Counted from the first letter of the stretch, positions 7,947 to 19,962 are shown. The stretch: 64,000 nt of DNA from Labilibaculum euxinicum (GCF_009795715.1 NZ_WTCR01000013.1:1-64000); one strand, 5' to 3'. Numbers and translations are program-made. The notes: generated by a model not told the origin, from the letters alone.

Positions 7947-10900
7947 TTATAATATAGCTGTTAACAGCTTCTTTGCTTTCTCTTCGGATATTCCTTTTCG
8001 GGAGGCATAATCCTTTAATTGATCTTCCTTAATTTTATCGATAGAGAAATACAATGCCTCCGGATGAGCGAAAATCAATCCACTTACCGAAGCTGCCGGA
8101 TACATGGCAAAACTTTCGGTTAATGTTGCTCCTATGTTTTTTTCAACATCCATAAAATCCCAAAGTACCTGTTTTTCGGAATGCTCGGGCAATGACGGAT
8201 ATCCAAAAGCAGGACGAATTCCCTGATAATGTTCACGAAGCATCATCTCTATGTCAAGATCTTCGTCGGCAGCATATCCCCAATCTTCTTTACGGATTTT
8301 TTCGTGCAGTAATTCGGTGAAAGCTTCCGCCAAACGATCAGCCAAAATCTTAATCATGATGCTGTTGTAATCATCATGATCTTCGGCAAATTTCTCCAGT
8401 ATTTCTTCAATACCCAAACCTGCTGTTACCACAAAGGCGCCCACATAATCGATTCTTTCCGATTCGATTGGAGCCACAAAATCGCTCAAACACAAACTGC
8501 TCAGTCCTTTTTTAAACTTCTCCTGCTGACGAATGCCGCAGAATCTGGTAATTTCATTTGTTCTGTCTTCATCGGTATACAATACGATATCATCGCCAAC
8601 ACTATTGGCAGGAAACAATCCGTAAACCGCACTTGCTTCAATCAATCCTTCACGCTCAATTACATCCAACATGTAATTGGCATCATCGAAAAGAATTTTA
8701 GCTTGTTCCTTAAAATCCAGATCTTCCATAATTTCAGGATACATACACTTTAGCTCCCAGGCTACAAAAAAGAAAGTCCAGTCGATGTATTTACGGATTT
8801 CGCCAATCGAAAAGTTATTCAGAACCTGCAATCCTGTTTTGTTTGGCTGGTAAATAGGAGCGGTTTTCCAATCAATTTGCTCTCTGTTTTTTCGGGCCTC
8901 ATCCAAAGTATAGTATTCAACCGGCTTTTTATTTTCATGATCTTCACGCACAATTTGATACTCATCACGGGTTTTTGCCAAAAAATCTTTTCTTTTATTC
9001 TTATCGCACAACTGTTTAAAAATTCCCACCGATTTAGAAGCATCTATAACGTGAACCACACCATTCTCATAATTTGGTTCAATTTTAACCGCAGTATGCA
9101 ATTCCGAAGTGGTTGCACCGCCTACTACCAAAGGAATATCCAAACCTTGCCGCTTCATTTCTTCAGCAACAAAACACATTTCTTCCAAGGAAGGGGTTAT
9201 CAGCCCGCTTAAACCAATTGCATCCACATTCTCTCGTATGGCAACTTCTATAATCTTTGAGCTGGGAACCATAACGCCCAAATCAATCACCTCGAAATTG
9301 TTACATCCTAAAACTACGCCAACAATATTTTTCCCAATATCGTGTACATCACCTTTAACGGTCGCCATTACTATTTTACCGGCATTTTTCGCATCGGTCA
9401 AACTATTTTTCTCTTCCTCGATAAAAGGTTGAAGATAAGCAACAGCCTTTTTCATTACCCTTGCTGATTTTACCACCTGAGGCAAAAACATTTTCCCTTC
9501 GCCAAACAAATTGCCCACAATGTTCATTCCATCCATCAAAGGTTGTTCAATCACATCCAATGCACGAGGCAACAACTGTCTGGCTTCTTCAGAATCCTGT
9601 TCAATATAATCGGTGATTCCTTTTACCAGAGAATAAGAAAGTCTTTCAAAACAAGGTTTTTCTCTCCATGCATCGGCTTTCACCTGAACTTTCCCTACCG
9701 ATTTCAATCCTTCGGCCAATTCAATGAGTATCTCGGTAGCCTCAGGCTTGCGATTCAAAACCACATCTTCTACTTTTTGTAAAAGTTCTGGTTCTATTTC
9801 ATCGTAAATCTGTAACATTCCCGGATTTACAATTCCCATATCCAAGCCTTCTTTTATGGCATGATACAAGAAAACGGAATGCATTGCTTCCCGAACTGTA
9901 TTGTTTCCCCGGAAAGAAAAAGACAGATTGCTGATTCCTCCACTAATTTTAGCATGTGGCAAATTGGCTTTGATCCACTTTACGGTTTTGATATAATCAA
10001 CCGCATAGTTGTTGTGTTCTTCGATTCCTGTGGCAATTGCCAATACATTGGGATCAAAAATGATATCCTCGGCCGGAAAGCCAACCGTTTCGGTTAATAT
10101 TTTATAGGCTCTTGCGCAAATTTCAGTTCTTCGCTGGAAAGTATCGGCCTGTCCTTTTTCATCAAAAGCCATTACAACAGCAGCAGCTCCGTATCTTTTT
10201 ACTTTGGTTGCATGATCGATAAATTCTTCTTCACCTTCTTTTAATGAAATTGAATTGACCACACATTTTCCCTGCACACATTTCAATCCTGTTTCCAACA
10301 CCGACCATTTTGATGAGTCGATCATGATGGGAACACGGGAAATTTCCGGTTCAGACACCAATAACTTTAAGAAAATATCCATTTCCTTTTCAGCATCCAA
10401 CATGGCATCATCCATGTTTACATCGATGATTTGTGCTCCGTTTTCAACTTGATTGCGAGCTATCGAAAGTGCTTCTTCGTATTTTTTCTCACGAATTAAA
10501 CGGGCAAATTTTATAGAACCTGCCACATTAGTCCGTTCTCCTACATTCACAAAATTGGTGAGCGAATTAATCCGCAGTAATTCCAATCCACTCAAACGGG
10601 TTTCCTTTTCTACAACCGGAATTTCTCTGGGAGCAGCACCTTTAACCGCATCAGCTAATATTTTAATGTGTTCTGGTCGGGTTCCACAGCAACCTCCAAC
10701 AATATTTATCTTCTTATTATCCAATAATTCTTTTAAATCACCCAACATGGTTTGAGGAGTTTCGTCGTACTCTCCCAATTCATTTGGCAAACCTGCATTC
10801 GGATAAACACTCACATAAACCGGAAGCAGCGTATCCAATTGTTGAATATACGGCACCAAATCTTTAGCTCCAAAAGCACAATTCAATCCAATACTCAGCA

Positions 10901-11618
10901 ATCGGTCACATTTTACTGAAGTAACAAAAGCCTCCAGGGTTTGTCCCGAAAGAGTTCGTCCACTGTTGTCAGTAATGGTTCCCGAAATCATGATTGGTGT
11001 ATCCAATCCTCTTTCTTCCAGCAATAAATCAGCCGCATAAATCGCAGCCTTGGCATTTAAAGTATCAAAAATTGTTTCTATCAAAAGGGCGTCTACTCCA
11101 CCATCCAGTAATCCCTTTATCTGTTCGGTGTAAATTCTCACCAAATCATCAAAACCTACATCCCGATATCCAGGATCTTCAACCTTTGGCGACATGGAAG
11201 TCGTTTTGTTGGTTGGGCCTATTGCTCCCGCTACCCAACGTGGAGTATTTGGATCAATAACATTCATTTCATCAACAGCAGCACGGGCATTTTTCACTGC
11301 TTCAAAATTCAGTTCATACGCCAATTCTTCCAATTGATAATCGGCCAATGATATTGCATTGGCATTAAATGTATTGGTCTCAATAATATTGGCTCCGGCT
11401 TCCAAAAACTTTTGATGAATCTCCTTAATGATTTCAGGCTGAGTCAAAGTCAGCAAGTCGTTGTGTCCTTTCTGATCACTTGAAAAATCTGCAAAACGGG
11501 TTCCACGAAAATCTGCTTCAGTCAACTTGTGCGCCTGAATCATTGTTCCCATGGCACCGTCTAAAACAAGAATTTGCTTCTGTAATGCCTCTTTAATAGA
11601 TGTAAATTTCTGTTCCAT
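7947..11618 (-). CDS. metH: Cobalamin-dependent methionine synthase
   Basis: This 1223-residue four-module enzyme methylates homocysteine using methyl-cobalamin. The modules are a homocysteine barrel (about 1-325, zinc Cys in GLNCAFG and GGCCGT), a pterin-binding barrel (about 355-620, [11 protein letters not shown]), a B12 cap and Rossmann module (about 650-890, with the axial His motif [11 protein letters not shown]) and an AdoMet reactivation domain (about 900-1223, [12 protein letters not shown]). All are intact, so full-length MetH is expected. Its ATG lies one base after the lysC stop, showing tight coupling. Activity requires B12, but no cobalamin riboswitch is seen; control seems to come from the SAM riboswitch at the operon head. 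Confidence 0.97.
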   Translation of the reverse strand: MEQKFTSIKEALQKQILVLDGAMGTMIQAHKLTEADFRGTRFADFSSDQKGHNDLLTLTQPEIIKEIHQKFLEAGANIIETNTFNANAISLADYQLEELAYELNFEAVKNARAAVDEMNVIDPNTPRWVAGAIGPTNKTTSMSPKVEDPGYRDVGFDDLVRIYTEQIKGLLDGGVDALLIETIFDTLNAKAAIYAADLLLEERGLDTPIMISGTITDNSGRTLSGQTLEAFVTSVKCDRLLSIGLNCAFGAKDLVPYIQQLDTLLPVYVSVYPNAGLPNELGEYDETPQTMLGDLKELLDNKKINIVGGCCGTRPEHIKILADAVKGAAPREIPVVEKETRLSGLELLRINSLTNFVNVGERTNVAGSIKFARLIREKKYEEALSIARNQVENGAQIIDVNMDDAMLDAEKEMDIFLKLLVSEPEISRVPIMIDSSKWSVLETGLKCVQGKCVVNSISLKEGEEEFIDHATKVKRYGAAAVVMAFDEKGQADTFQRRTEICARAYKILTETVGFPAEDIIFDPNVLAIATGIEEHNNYAVDYIKTVKWIKANLPHAKISGGISNLSFSFRGNNTVREAMHSVFLYHAIKEGLDMGIVNPGMLQIYDEIEPELLQKVEDVVLNRKPEATEILIELAEGLKSVGKVQVKADAWREKPCFERLSYSLVKGITDYIEQDSEEARQLLPRALDVIEQPLMDGMNIVGNLFGEGKMFLPQVVKSARVMKKAVAYLQPFIEEEKNSLTDAKNAGKIVMATVKGDVHDIGKNIVGVVLGCNNFEVIDLGVMVPSSKIIEVAIRENVDAIGLSGLITPSLEEMCFVAEEMKRQGLDIPLVVGGATTSELHTAVKIEPNYENGVVHVIDASKSVGIFKQLCDKNKRKDFLAKTRDEYQIVREDHENKKPVEYYTLDEARKNREQIDWKTAPIYQPNKTGLQVLNNFSIGEIRKYIDWTFFFVAWELKCMYPEIMEDLDFKEQAKILFDDANYMLDVIEREGLIEASAVYGLFPANSVGDDIVLYTDEDRTNEITRFCGIRQQEKFKKGLSSLCLSDFVAPIESERIDYVGAFVVTAGLGIEEILEKFAEDHDDYNSIMIKILADRLAEAFTELLHEKIRKEDWGYAADEDLDIEMMLREHYQGIRPAFGYPSLPEHSEKQVLWDFMDVEKNIGATLTESFAMYPAASVSGLIFAHPEALYFSIDKIKEDQLKDYASRKGISEEKAKKLLTAIL

Positions 11619-11619
11619 A

Positions 11620-12879
11620 TTAATTTGCGACTGTTAGATAGATTGCAGTATTACTATTCTTTTGTTCTACCAAAACATGATGTTTGTTCTGTATTTCTTC
11701 GATTGTCGCCGGCGTATAATGCCGAACGGTGATCAATTCCAAATCCTCACTCAATTCAACCTCATACTTTTCTTCCAATTCTGCCACCAAATCCTGCATA
11801 TTTCTGGCTGAGCTATTGGCACAGAATGCAAAGCTAACCGCAGTGTTCTGAGTAAAATTAAGCTTTATTCTATACTTTGTAACCAGTGTAAAAATAAAAA
11901 CAAGGTCTTTTTCACCAATAAAAGAAAAATTCAGCGGTTTTAAAGTCACTAACAACTGTCTTTTTTTTACAATGTAATTTGGCAGCAATGGTTGTGGCTG
12001 ATCTCCTTTTGTAATTAAAGTTCCTTTTTGCGATGGATCGATAAATGATTTCACCCACAAAGGAATCTTCTTTGCCTGCAACGGCTTTATGGTTTTCGGA
12101 TGAATTACCCTGGCTCCGTAATAAGAAAGCTCTATTGCTTCATGATAAGGAATTAAATCCAATTTGGTTGTCACATCAAAATAATCAGGATCTGCATTCA
12201 AAATTCCCAATACATCTTTCCAGATGATCATTTTATCAGCGCCAAGCAAATGAGCTAAAATTGCCGCTGTGTAGTCTGATCCTTCTCTTCCTAATGAGGT
12301 GGTGAAACCATTCGGATCTCTGGCAATAAAACCCTGCGTAATGTACAATGCAGCCGGATTATCTGGAAATACGGCATTGGCTTTTTCTTTCGACGAATCC
12401 CAAAGAATGTTGGCATCTACGTAATTATCATCGGAATCCAAACAGGTTCGAACATCAATCCACTTATTATTTTGTCCGATATGATTTAAATAAGCAGCTA
12501 CAATTGTTGTTGATAAAAGTTCTCCAAAACCAATCACCTGATCGTATTCAAAATTGAACTGATCGGATGATGGTTTTGAAATTTTGGTTTTCAGCTCGAT
12601 GAAAAGAGCGTTTATTTCCGAACTGACCTTCGCCGGAACTTCTTCGAATAAATCATCGATCACTGAAGTGTGGTTTTCCTTCAGCAGATCAAAAAGTTCC
12701 AAGGCCTTATCATTTCCGGAAAAATAAGCATCTACAATTTCTTCCAGCAAGTTGGTTGTTGTACCAATTGCCGAAATCACTACTGTAAGCGGACGCTTTA
12801 CTTTGCCAATAATTTGACAAATATTTTTAATAGCAGCAGCATCTTTTACCGATGCACCGCCAAATTTGTATATGATCAT
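11620..12879 (-). CDS. lysC: Aspartate kinase (methionine-operon copy)
   Basis: The 419-residue monofunctional aspartokinase makes aspartyl phosphate for homoserine. Visible motifs are KFGGASV at residues 5-11, the catalytic loop [16 protein letters not shown] and [12 protein letters not shown]. Two ACT-like segments follow (about 300-419). It is not fused to homoserine dehydrogenase; hom is the separate gene 74 bases upstream. It ends one base before the metH start. A full-length paralogue lies at 17291-18547 outside the riboswitch-controlled operon, which suggests this copy is dedicated to methionine and the other to lysine/threonine (inference). Confidence 0.92.
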   Translation of the reverse strand: MIIYKFGGASVKDAAAIKNICQIIGKVKRPLTVVISAIGTTTNLLEEIVDAYFSGNDKALELFDLLKENHTSVIDDLFEEVPAKVSSEINALFIELKTKISKPSSDQFNFEYDQVIGFGELLSTTIVAAYLNHIGQNNKWIDVRTCLDSDDNYVDANILWDSSKEKANAVFPDNPAALYITQGFIARDPNGFTTSLGREGSDYTAAILAHLLGADKMIIWKDVLGILNADPDYFDVTTKLDLIPYHEAIELSYYGARVIHPKTIKPLQAKKIPLWVKSFIDPSQKGTLITKGDQPQPLLPNYIVKKRQLLVTLKPLNFSFIGEKDLVFIFTLVTKYRIKLNFTQNTAVSFAFCANSSARNMQDLVAELEEKYEVELSEDLELITVRHYTPATIEEIQNKHHVLVEQKNSNTAIYLTVAN

Positions 12880-12903
12880 TTCTAGTTAGATTTGAGATGC
12901 AAA

Positions 12904-12919
12904 CCCCGATAGTTATCGG
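12904..12919. repeat. Intercistronic hairpin CCCGATA/TATCGGG
   Basis: A perfect seven-base stem with a two-base loop lies between hom and lysC, next to a GATTTGAGATG string. From memory, this CCCGATA-nn-TATCGGG motif recurs between Bacteroidota genes. No T run follows, so it is probably an mRNA-stability element rather than a terminator. Confidence 0.5.
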
Positions 12920-12953
12920 GATGAGATTTTACATTGATTTCCATTATTCAAAA

Positions 12954-14144
12954 TTACTCATCACCCAAATAAGCCAGGAAAATATCTTTCCCTGCAATTT
13001 GCTTACGGATATTTATCAGTTTGGAAAGATTCAATGTTCCAATTACATAGTTAAAATCTTTTCCAGTCAGCGATTCCGATATCTCCTTGAAATCAAATAA
13101 TTCCAAATCGTTTTTATCTGTGTACCTCAAATAAATCTCAACATCCATATCGTTGGTGTATTCCAAACCACCATAATATTTCAGCTTTTTATATTCGTAT
13201 TTGTAATTGTAGGCCAAAGCTGTTATATCCGATAAAACTGCCGATCCGGTTGGATGCGCACCAGCTCCTTTTCCATACATAAACTGGTTGTCGTAGAAAT
13301 TCCCCTGAATTAAAACGCCGTTGTAATGACTCTCAACCGTATAAGCATGCTCTGTTGGTCTCACAAATTTTGGAGCCACAAACAAATTCACCCTATTGCC
13401 GTTTACTTTGGTTACTTTTCCCAGCAATCGAATTTTATATCCCTTTTGCGATGCCAACTCAATATCTTTTGGTGAAAGATTCGCGATTCCCGAATTAAAA
13501 ACCTCATCGGGATGCACAAACAAACCAAATCCGTGAACGGTAAGGATAATCAGTTTGTATAAAGTATCGAACCCACCAACATCCGATGTAGGATCACTTT
13601 CAGCAAATCCTAAATCCTGTGCTTCTTTTAATGCCAGATGGTAATCCAGATTTTCATTGAAAATCTTTGTCAGGATATAATTAGATGATCCGTTCAGGAT
13701 TCCACTTACCGATTGCAATAAATCATTGTCGTAGTATTCTTCCAAATTTCTGATAATAGGAATACTTCCACATGCCGAAGCTTCATACAAAAATGAAACC
13801 TTGTATTGCCACTGCAATTGAATCAGTTCCTCGATATGATAGGCCAGCATTTTTTTATTGGCAGAAACCACATGCTTTCCATTTTGCATAGCTGCCTTTA
13901 CAATCTGGTAGGCCACATCTGCATCGTCAATTAATTCTGCAACAACATTAATTTCCGGATCATTCAAAATATCTTCCGGATTTAATGTAAGTACCTCAGG
14001 ATCGATGTCCCGTTGCTTAGCTGCATCTTTCACACAAACTTTCACGATAGATGCATCCAAACCTTTGCTGTTTTTTAGAACGTGAGCCAATCCGGAACCT
14101 ACAACACCGTAGCCAAAAACGCCTATTTTTAATTTATTACTCAT
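12954..14144 (-). CDS. hom: Homoserine dehydrogenase
   Basis: This 396-residue enzyme reduces aspartate semialdehyde to homoserine. It starts with the NAD(P) motif GVFGYGVVGSGLAHVL. It continues with VSANKKMLA, EASACGSIPIIRNLEEY, the catalytic region LNGSSNYILTKI, EAQDLGFAESDPTSDVGG with the substrate-binding DVGG, and GAGAHPTGSAVLSD. About 60 residues follow the catalytic domain, too short for a standard C-terminal ACT domain, so threonine feedback may be weak or absent. Its ATG overlaps the metX stop by four bases (ATGA), so the two are translationally coupled. Confidence 0.95.
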   Translation of the reverse strand: MSNKLKIGVFGYGVVGSGLAHVLKNSKGLDASIVKVCVKDAAKQRDIDPEVLTLNPEDILNDPEINVVAELIDDADVAYQIVKAAMQNGKHVVSANKKMLAYHIEELIQLQWQYKVSFLYEASACGSIPIIRNLEEYYDNDLLQSVSGILNGSSNYILTKIFNENLDYHLALKEAQDLGFAESDPTSDVGGFDTLYKLIILTVHGFGLFVHPDEVFNSGIANLSPKDIELASQKGYKIRLLGKVTKVNGNRVNLFVAPKFVRPTEHAYTVESHYNGVLIQGNFYDNQFMYGKGAGAHPTGSAVLSDITALAYNYKYEYKKLKYYGGLEYTNDMDVEIYLRYTDKNDLELFDFKEISESLTGKDFNYVIGTLNLSKLINIRKQIAGKDIFLAYLGDE

Positions 14145-15169
14145 TTGATTTTGCTATCGTTTAAGAATGTTTTTAATACTTCAGTTAATTGTTCCTGTTC
14201 CAAAAGGAAGCCATCGTGCCCGTAAATTGAATTGATTTCCAGGAATTCTGCATTTGGAATATTGTCAGCAATGAATCGTTGCTCCTGAATTGGGAAAATC
14301 TGATCGGAATTTACACCAATCACCAATGTTCTTGATTTGATTTCGTTCAAAGCAGAAACCAAACCATTTCTTCCACGGCCAATATCATGACTATCCATTA
14401 TTTTTGAAAGATGCCAATACGAATAAGCATTAAATCTGCGCGCCAGCTTCTCACCCTGATACCTCTGATAAGAACTTGCCCGGTAATGATCTGTTTTGCC
14501 TTCTTCATTTTCCTGCTGAGAATGATCGTAAGTTGAATAAGTTCTGTAACTGAGCAGAGCAATCGATCTTGCCACGCGCATGCCATTCAAACCTGCCTCA
14601 TCATTCGATTCTTTCCAGGTAGGATCAACTTCAATTGCCATTCTTTGCGATTCGTTGAAAGCAATTCCCCAAGGAGAATGTTTTGCATTGGAGGCCAATA
14701 TCACCAAATTGTCCAACTTCCCATTCAACAGATAAGCCCACTCCATGGCTTGCATGCCGCCAAGTGAGCTTCCAATCATCATATGAATACGTTCTATTTT
14801 CAAATGCTTTCTCAAAATTTCATGTGCCCCAACCAAATCCCGAACCGTTAGTTGTGGAAAATCATGATAATATGCCTGTCCGTTGTCCGGATTTTTTGAA
14901 AGAGGTCCGGTTGAACCGTAGCAGGAAGCAAGAGTATTGTCGCAAACTATGAAGTAATCTTTTGGATTGAAAAAATCATTTTCTCCAAATAATCCTTCCC
15001 ACCAATCGAAAACATCCGAATTAGCAGTAAGAGCATGACAAACCCAAATCACATTATTCCTTTGCGGATCGTATTCCCCATAGGTGTGATAGGTAAGCTC
15101 CAACTCTTTCAGACACTCACCTGATTCAAGTTGTAAACCTTCTTTATGGATGTAACATTCTGGATTCAC
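14141..15169 (-). CDS. metX: Homoserine O-acetyltransferase
   Basis: This alpha/beta hydrolase of 342 residues acetylates homoserine. The nucleophile elbow GSSLGGMQAMEW is clear, and the Asp (NSDQIFP) and His (YGHDGFLLE) of the triad are near the C-terminus. The start is GTG at 15169; the frame is closed two codons upstream, so no ATG alternative exists. The gene follows metY by 133 bases that hold a strong hairpin and overlaps hom by four bases. Acetyl rather than succinyl chemistry fits the MetX fold and the MetY partner. Confidence 0.94.
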   Translation of the reverse strand: MNPECYIHKEGLQLESGECLKELELTYHTYGEYDPQRNNVIWVCHALTANSDVFDWWEGLFGENDFFNPKDYFIVCDNTLASCYGSTGPLSKNPDNGQAYYHDFPQLTVRDLVGAHEILRKHLKIERIHMMIGSSLGGMQAMEWAYLLNGKLDNLVILASNAKHSPWGIAFNESQRMAIEVDPTWKESNDEAGLNGMRVARSIALLSYRTYSTYDHSQQENEEGKTDHYRASSYQRYQGEKLARRFNAYSYWHLSKIMDSHDIGRGRNGLVSALNEIKSRTLVIGVNSDQIFPIQEQRFIADNIPNAEFLEINSIYGHDGFLLEQEQLTEVLKTFLNDSKIK

Positions 15170-15250
15170 TGTTTATTGATTTTGTTTTGTTTGTTGTTTT
15201 TTTACTTTGTGAAAATTTCACCCAAAATATTCTTGAGCGAAATCTTAAGT

Positions 15251-15289
15251 TCCCAGTCGAAAATCCGACTAAAAAATTTCCGACTGGGA
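15251..15289 (-). repeat. Intercistronic hairpin between metY and metX
   Basis: TCCCAGTCG and CGACTGGGA form a nine-base perfect stem. Inside lies another AGTCGGA, which can pair with the same CGACT arm to give a shorter alternative stem. No U run follows in the operon direction, so it looks like a stability, processing or partial-attenuation element, not a terminator. Confidence 0.55.
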
Positions 15290-15302
15290 TTGACTATAAG
15301 AA

Positions 15303-16955
<1,653 letters not shown>

Positions 16956-16975
16956 ATGCGTTAAATCATACGCAT
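16956..16975 (-). terminator. Putative attenuator hairpin overlapping the leader ORF end
   Basis: ATGCGT, which is the Met34-Arg35 codons of the leader ORF, pairs perfectly with ACGCAT, which spans the last base of the UAA stop and the next five bases. The loop is eight bases and a U-rich run follows (UCUUUCU, then seven U at 16930-16936). A competing pairing, GAATGC with GCATTC, uses the same 3' arm. A ribosome stalled on the Met codons would block the hairpin. The stem is short, so terminator strength is uncertain. Confidence 0.5.
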
Positions 16976-17074
16976 CATTTGCTGCATTCGCATCATCAAC
17001 ATGGTTGAAGATTGCAACGTGAAGTTTTGCTCCTGATGAGCCTGCTGATTGTAATTAATTTGAGTCTTCTTCAT
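16961..17074 (-). CDS. Methionine-rich leader peptide of the met operon
   Basis: A 37-codon ORF starts seven bases after the 3' strand of riboswitch helix P1 and ends about 340 bases before metY. It begins MKKTQINYNQQ and ends MLMMRMQQMMRMI, so seven of its last 13 codons are AUG, eight Met in all. Met run, short length, position in the leader of a methionine operon and a hairpin built from its last codons fit a ribosome-mediated attenuation leader. No homologue is known to me. Chance Met enrichment from CAT-rich DNA is the alternative. Confidence 0.65.
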   Translation of the reverse strand: MKKTQINYNQQAHQEQNFTLQSSTMLMMRMQQMMRMI

Positions 17075-17081
17075 AATCTGT

Positions 17082-17191
17082 TAATTTATATTCACCAAAA
17101 ATTTGGTCAGGATTTGACACCTTTCAGCTATGGAAGCCGCGGTTGTCAGAAGGTCAACGAGCCTGTTCTCTTACTTCTTCTGTATAAATTA
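17082..17191 (-). ncRNA. SAM-I (S-box) riboswitch aptamer
   Basis: On the minus strand every helix of a SAM-I aptamer can be paired. P1 is TAATTTATA with TATAAATTA (9 bp). P2 is CAGAAG with CTTCTG. The upper P2 is GAG with CTC, with a GUUGA kink-turn-like bulge. P3 is CGGCU-UCCAU-AGCUG. P4 is GGT..CA with TG-ACC. The P2 loop CAGG matches CCTG after P4, giving the diagnostic pseudoknot. Conserved core strings GGCTCGTTGACC and ACAACC are present, as is AGGTGTCAAATCC. It lies about 40 bases after the promoter. SAM binding should repress the downstream metY-metX-hom-lysC-metH-metF operon. Confidence 0.87.
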
Positions 17192-17230
17192 TAGATATTC
17201 TCCTGAGAGATTTACCTTATATAACGGGAA

Positions 17231-17261
17231 CAAAGATAGGGAAGTTTTTGAATTCACCAAA
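17231..17261 (-). promoter_or_regulatory. Promoter of the methionine operon
   Basis: TTTG (17258-17261), a 19-base spacer and TATCTTTG (17231-17238) on the minus strand match the Bacteroidota consensus perfectly. Transcription would start near 17224, some 30 bases before riboswitch P1. It is only 30 bases past the stop of the second aspartokinase gene, with no terminator between, so readthrough from that gene is also possible. Confidence 0.85.
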
Positions 17262-17290
17262 CATTCCCGACCTCTTTGTCTTTTATTTTT

Positions 17291-18547
17291 TTACAACAGC
17301 ACAAATTGTGCAGTATCTCTGCTTCGCTGTTCCAGCAGTATTTCCCGGCCATTGGTCATTCTTTCAACGGCTTCAGAATTGTGATGGCGAATCGTAATCA
17401 ACTCCAGATTCTCATTGTATCTCACTTCAAATTTGGTAGAAATTTCTTCAATTAAATTTTTCAACCTTCTATCTGAATTATCAACACATACCGAAAAACT
17501 AATTGCCGAATTCTGAATTAAATTTACTTTCACCTGATGTTTTGCGAAAATGGAAAACAACGAACTTAAATTTTCTTCCAGTATGAAAGAAAAATCACTT
17601 GGTCGTATCGAAATCAGCACCTGATCTTGTTTACGAATATAAACAGGAATCAACTGATCCTGCTTTTTAGAAGCTGTACTAATTAAAGTTCCTGACTCGT
17701 TCAGACTAAGAAACGAACGCACCTGCAAAGGAATTTTCTTTTTCTTAATTGGCTGTATGGTTTTGGGATGAATTACTTTAGCGCCGTAAAAAGCAAGTTC
17801 GATAGCTTCCTGATATGATATACGCTCTAATTTCTGCGCATCGGGCAGCCATTTTGGATCTGCATTCATAATTCCAGGAACATCTTTCCAAATGGCCAAT
17901 TTATCCACATCAAGGATATAAGATAAAATTGCAGCGGTATAATCGGAGCCTTCCCGTCCTAAAGTTGTGGTTTGATTGGTTTTAGTTCCACCCAAAAATC
18001 CTTGGGTTACGTATACAAATGTGTTGGTAAAACCAAAAGCCTGAGGCACCAATCTCTGAGAAAGTTCCCAATCAATCCGTCCTTCTTTATAAGTATCATC
18101 CGTTTTTAAACAAGTACGGATATCCACCCACTTATTTGGCGTACCGCTTAAACGAAGGTATTCAGATACAATTGTTGTAGAAATCAACTCTCCAAAACAC
18201 ACAATTTGATCGTAATCAAATTCGTAACTTAAGGATGGCGATTTTTGCAGATAAGCCCGCAACTGCCCGAAAAGAGATTCTATTTTCGAAAAAACAGCAT
18301 CATCCTTTTTGGAAAACAATTCATTTATGATCTTTGTATGGTATGTTTGCAATGCATCTACTTTAGATTCAATCCCATCCTTTTTAGCTGCAAAAGCATC
18401 AACGATCTCTTCCAAAGCATTGGTTGTTTTGCCCATTGCCGACAATACAATAATCATTTCCTCTCTGTAGGATTGTACAATTTTCACAAAATTCCGTACA
18501 CCATCAGCACTATTTACCGAAGCCCCGCCAAATTTAAATATGTTCAT
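17291..18547 (-). CDS. lysC: Aspartate kinase (second copy)
   Basis: This 418-residue aspartokinase has the same layout as the copy at 11620-12879: KFGGASV near the N-terminus, [41 protein letters not shown], then degenerate ACT-like segments. I start at the ATG at 18547; an in-frame TTG just before (18550) adds one residue. The two copies are clearly homologous but diverged along their length, so the duplication is old. This one lies upstream of the riboswitch and has its own leader region, so it probably serves lysine/threonine supply or housekeeping flux (inference). Confidence 0.9.
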   Translation of the reverse strand: MNIFKFGGASVNSADGVRNFVKIVQSYREEMIIVLSAMGKTTNALEEIVDAFAAKKDGIESKVDALQTYHTKIINELFSKKDDAVFSKIESLFGQLRAYLQKSPSLSYEFDYDQIVCFGELISTTIVSEYLRLSGTPNKWVDIRTCLKTDDTYKEGRIDWELSQRLVPQAFGFTNTFVYVTQGFLGGTKTNQTTTLGREGSDYTAAILSYILDVDKLAIWKDVPGIMNADPKWLPDAQKLERISYQEAIELAFYGAKVIHPKTIQPIKKKKIPLQVRSFLSLNESGTLISTASKKQDQLIPVYIRKQDQVLISIRPSDFSFILEENLSSLFSIFAKHQVKVNLIQNSAISFSVCVDNSDRRLKNLIEEISTKFEVRYNENLELITIRHHNSEAVERMTNGREILLEQRSRDTAQFVLL

Positions 18548-18901
18548 CAAAAAAATGTTAGATAATTCTTACTAAAAGGTTATTTAAACCCGCTTTCAAA
18601 ATAAAAATTGAAGTTACAAAATATTGTTTCAGCATTACAAAGTTTGTGAAATTTTAAGATCATTCTGTAATTCATTTCGCACTTTTTAATCGCAAAAAAG
18701 AAAAAAACGCGGTTGAAAACAAAAACCTGTTTAATGCCATTAAAACAACAATTTTCCTTTCACTTATTACATACCTAATATACCAAGGCTTCACACCTTA
18801 AAATTAATTACCGTAAACGTTTGAAATAAGTGTTTCGGCGTTTCACAAAAAAGCATAACTTTATGCCACCAAATGAATGTAAACCAAAAAGCCTTAAAAA
18901 A
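18548..18901. other. Divergent intergenic region (aspartokinase / fbp)
   Basis: This AT-rich region has start signals for both flanking genes. A TAACTTTA near 18855-18862 on the plus strand resembles a -7 box for fbp. On the minus strand a 22-codon Phe-rich frame is present but resembles T-run noise. No riboswitch or terminator was recognised. Confidence 0.4.
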
Positions 18902-19924
18902 ATGACTGAACACAACAATGTTCAAACTCTAAATCAATTCATCATCCAAAGACAATCCGATCATCCTGGAGCAAAGGGAGAATTATCCCGGTTACTTCAT
19001 CATATTGGAATTGCATCTAAAATTGTAAACCGTGCTGTGAACAAAGCCGGTCTGGTTGATATTTTAGGTGAACATGGAGATCGAAATGTGCAGGGAGAAG
19101 ATCAGCAGAAACTGGATGTTTTTGCAGATACTCACTTTATTGATGCCTTAAAAGCCTGTGGTGAATGCTGTGCTGTTGCATCGGAAGAAAATGAAGAAAT
19201 CATTATTTTTGATGATGAATTGAGTAAACATGGAAAATATGTTTTCGCAATGGATCCGCTTGACGGCTCATCGAATATCGATGTAAATGTTTCGATCGGA
19301 ACAATTTTCTCGATTTACGAACGCCTTTCTCCTCGGGGAGAAGTTGCTAAAATTGAGGATTTCCTTCAGGAAGGAACCAAACAGGTTGCTGCCGGATATA
19401 TCATTTACGGTTCGTCAACCATGTTGGTATACACCACCGGAAAAGGAGTAAACGGTTTCACTCTGGATCCATCAATCGGTGAATTCTGTTTGTCGCATCC
19501 CAACATTAAAACACCAAAAACAGGAAAAATTTACTCCATCAACGAAGGAAATTACATCAATTTTCCAATGGGTGTAAAAAAGTACATTAAGTATTGTCAG
19601 GAATATGATCAAAAATCAAACCGCCCCTACACTTCCCGATACATAGGATCTTTGGTGGCCGATTTTCACCGAAATTTATTGAACGGTGGTATTTTTATCT
19701 ATCCGCAAACCAGAAAAAACCCCAACGGAAAACTTCGTTTGATGTACGAATGCAATCCAATTGCTTTTATTGCTGAACAAGCCGGCGGTAAAGCTATCGA
19801 TGGCACGCAGCGAATTTTAACCATTAAACCAAGTTCGCTTCACGAACGTGTTCCGTTTTATACCGGATCGACAAACATGGTGAAGAAAACCGAAGAGTTT
19901 TTACATTTCTTCAACAACATCTGA
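18902..19924 (+). CDS. fbp: Fructose-1,6-bisphosphatase, class I
   Basis: This enzyme hydrolyses fructose 1,6-bisphosphate in gluconeogenesis. The protein of 340 residues aligns by eye along its length to E. coli Fbp: [31 protein letters not shown], the metal and substrate motif [33 protein letters not shown] and [18 protein letters not shown] chose the ATG at 18902 because the family starts at T..TLNQFI; an upstream ATG at 18830 would add 24 basic, non-conserved residues and overlap the likely promoter. Confidence 0.93.
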   Translation: MTEHNNVQTLNQFIIQRQSDHPGAKGELSRLLHHIGIASKIVNRAVNKAGLVDILGEHGDRNVQGEDQQKLDVFADTHFIDALKACGECCAVASEENEEIIIFDDELSKHGKYVFAMDPLDGSSNIDVNVSIGTIFSIYERLSPRGEVAKIEDFLQEGTKQVAAGYIIYGSSTMLVYTTGKGVNGFTLDPSIGEFCLSHPNIKTPKTGKIYSINEGNYINFPMGVKKYIKYCQEYDQKSNRPYTSRYIGSLVADFHRNLLNGGIFIYPQTRKNPNGKLRLMYECNPIAFIAEQAGGKAIDGTQRILTIKPSSLHERVPFYTGSTNMVKKTEEFLHFFNNI

Positions 19925-19962
19925 AATAGAATTTTCAGAAGAAAAATTTAACACACTACTAA

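Noticed and set aside
18640-18740. 22-codon Phe-rich frame upstream of the second aspartokinase, considered as a leader peptide
   Set aside because: The Phe codons come from T runs, Phe is not an expected effector of aspartokinase, and no attenuator hairpin follows.
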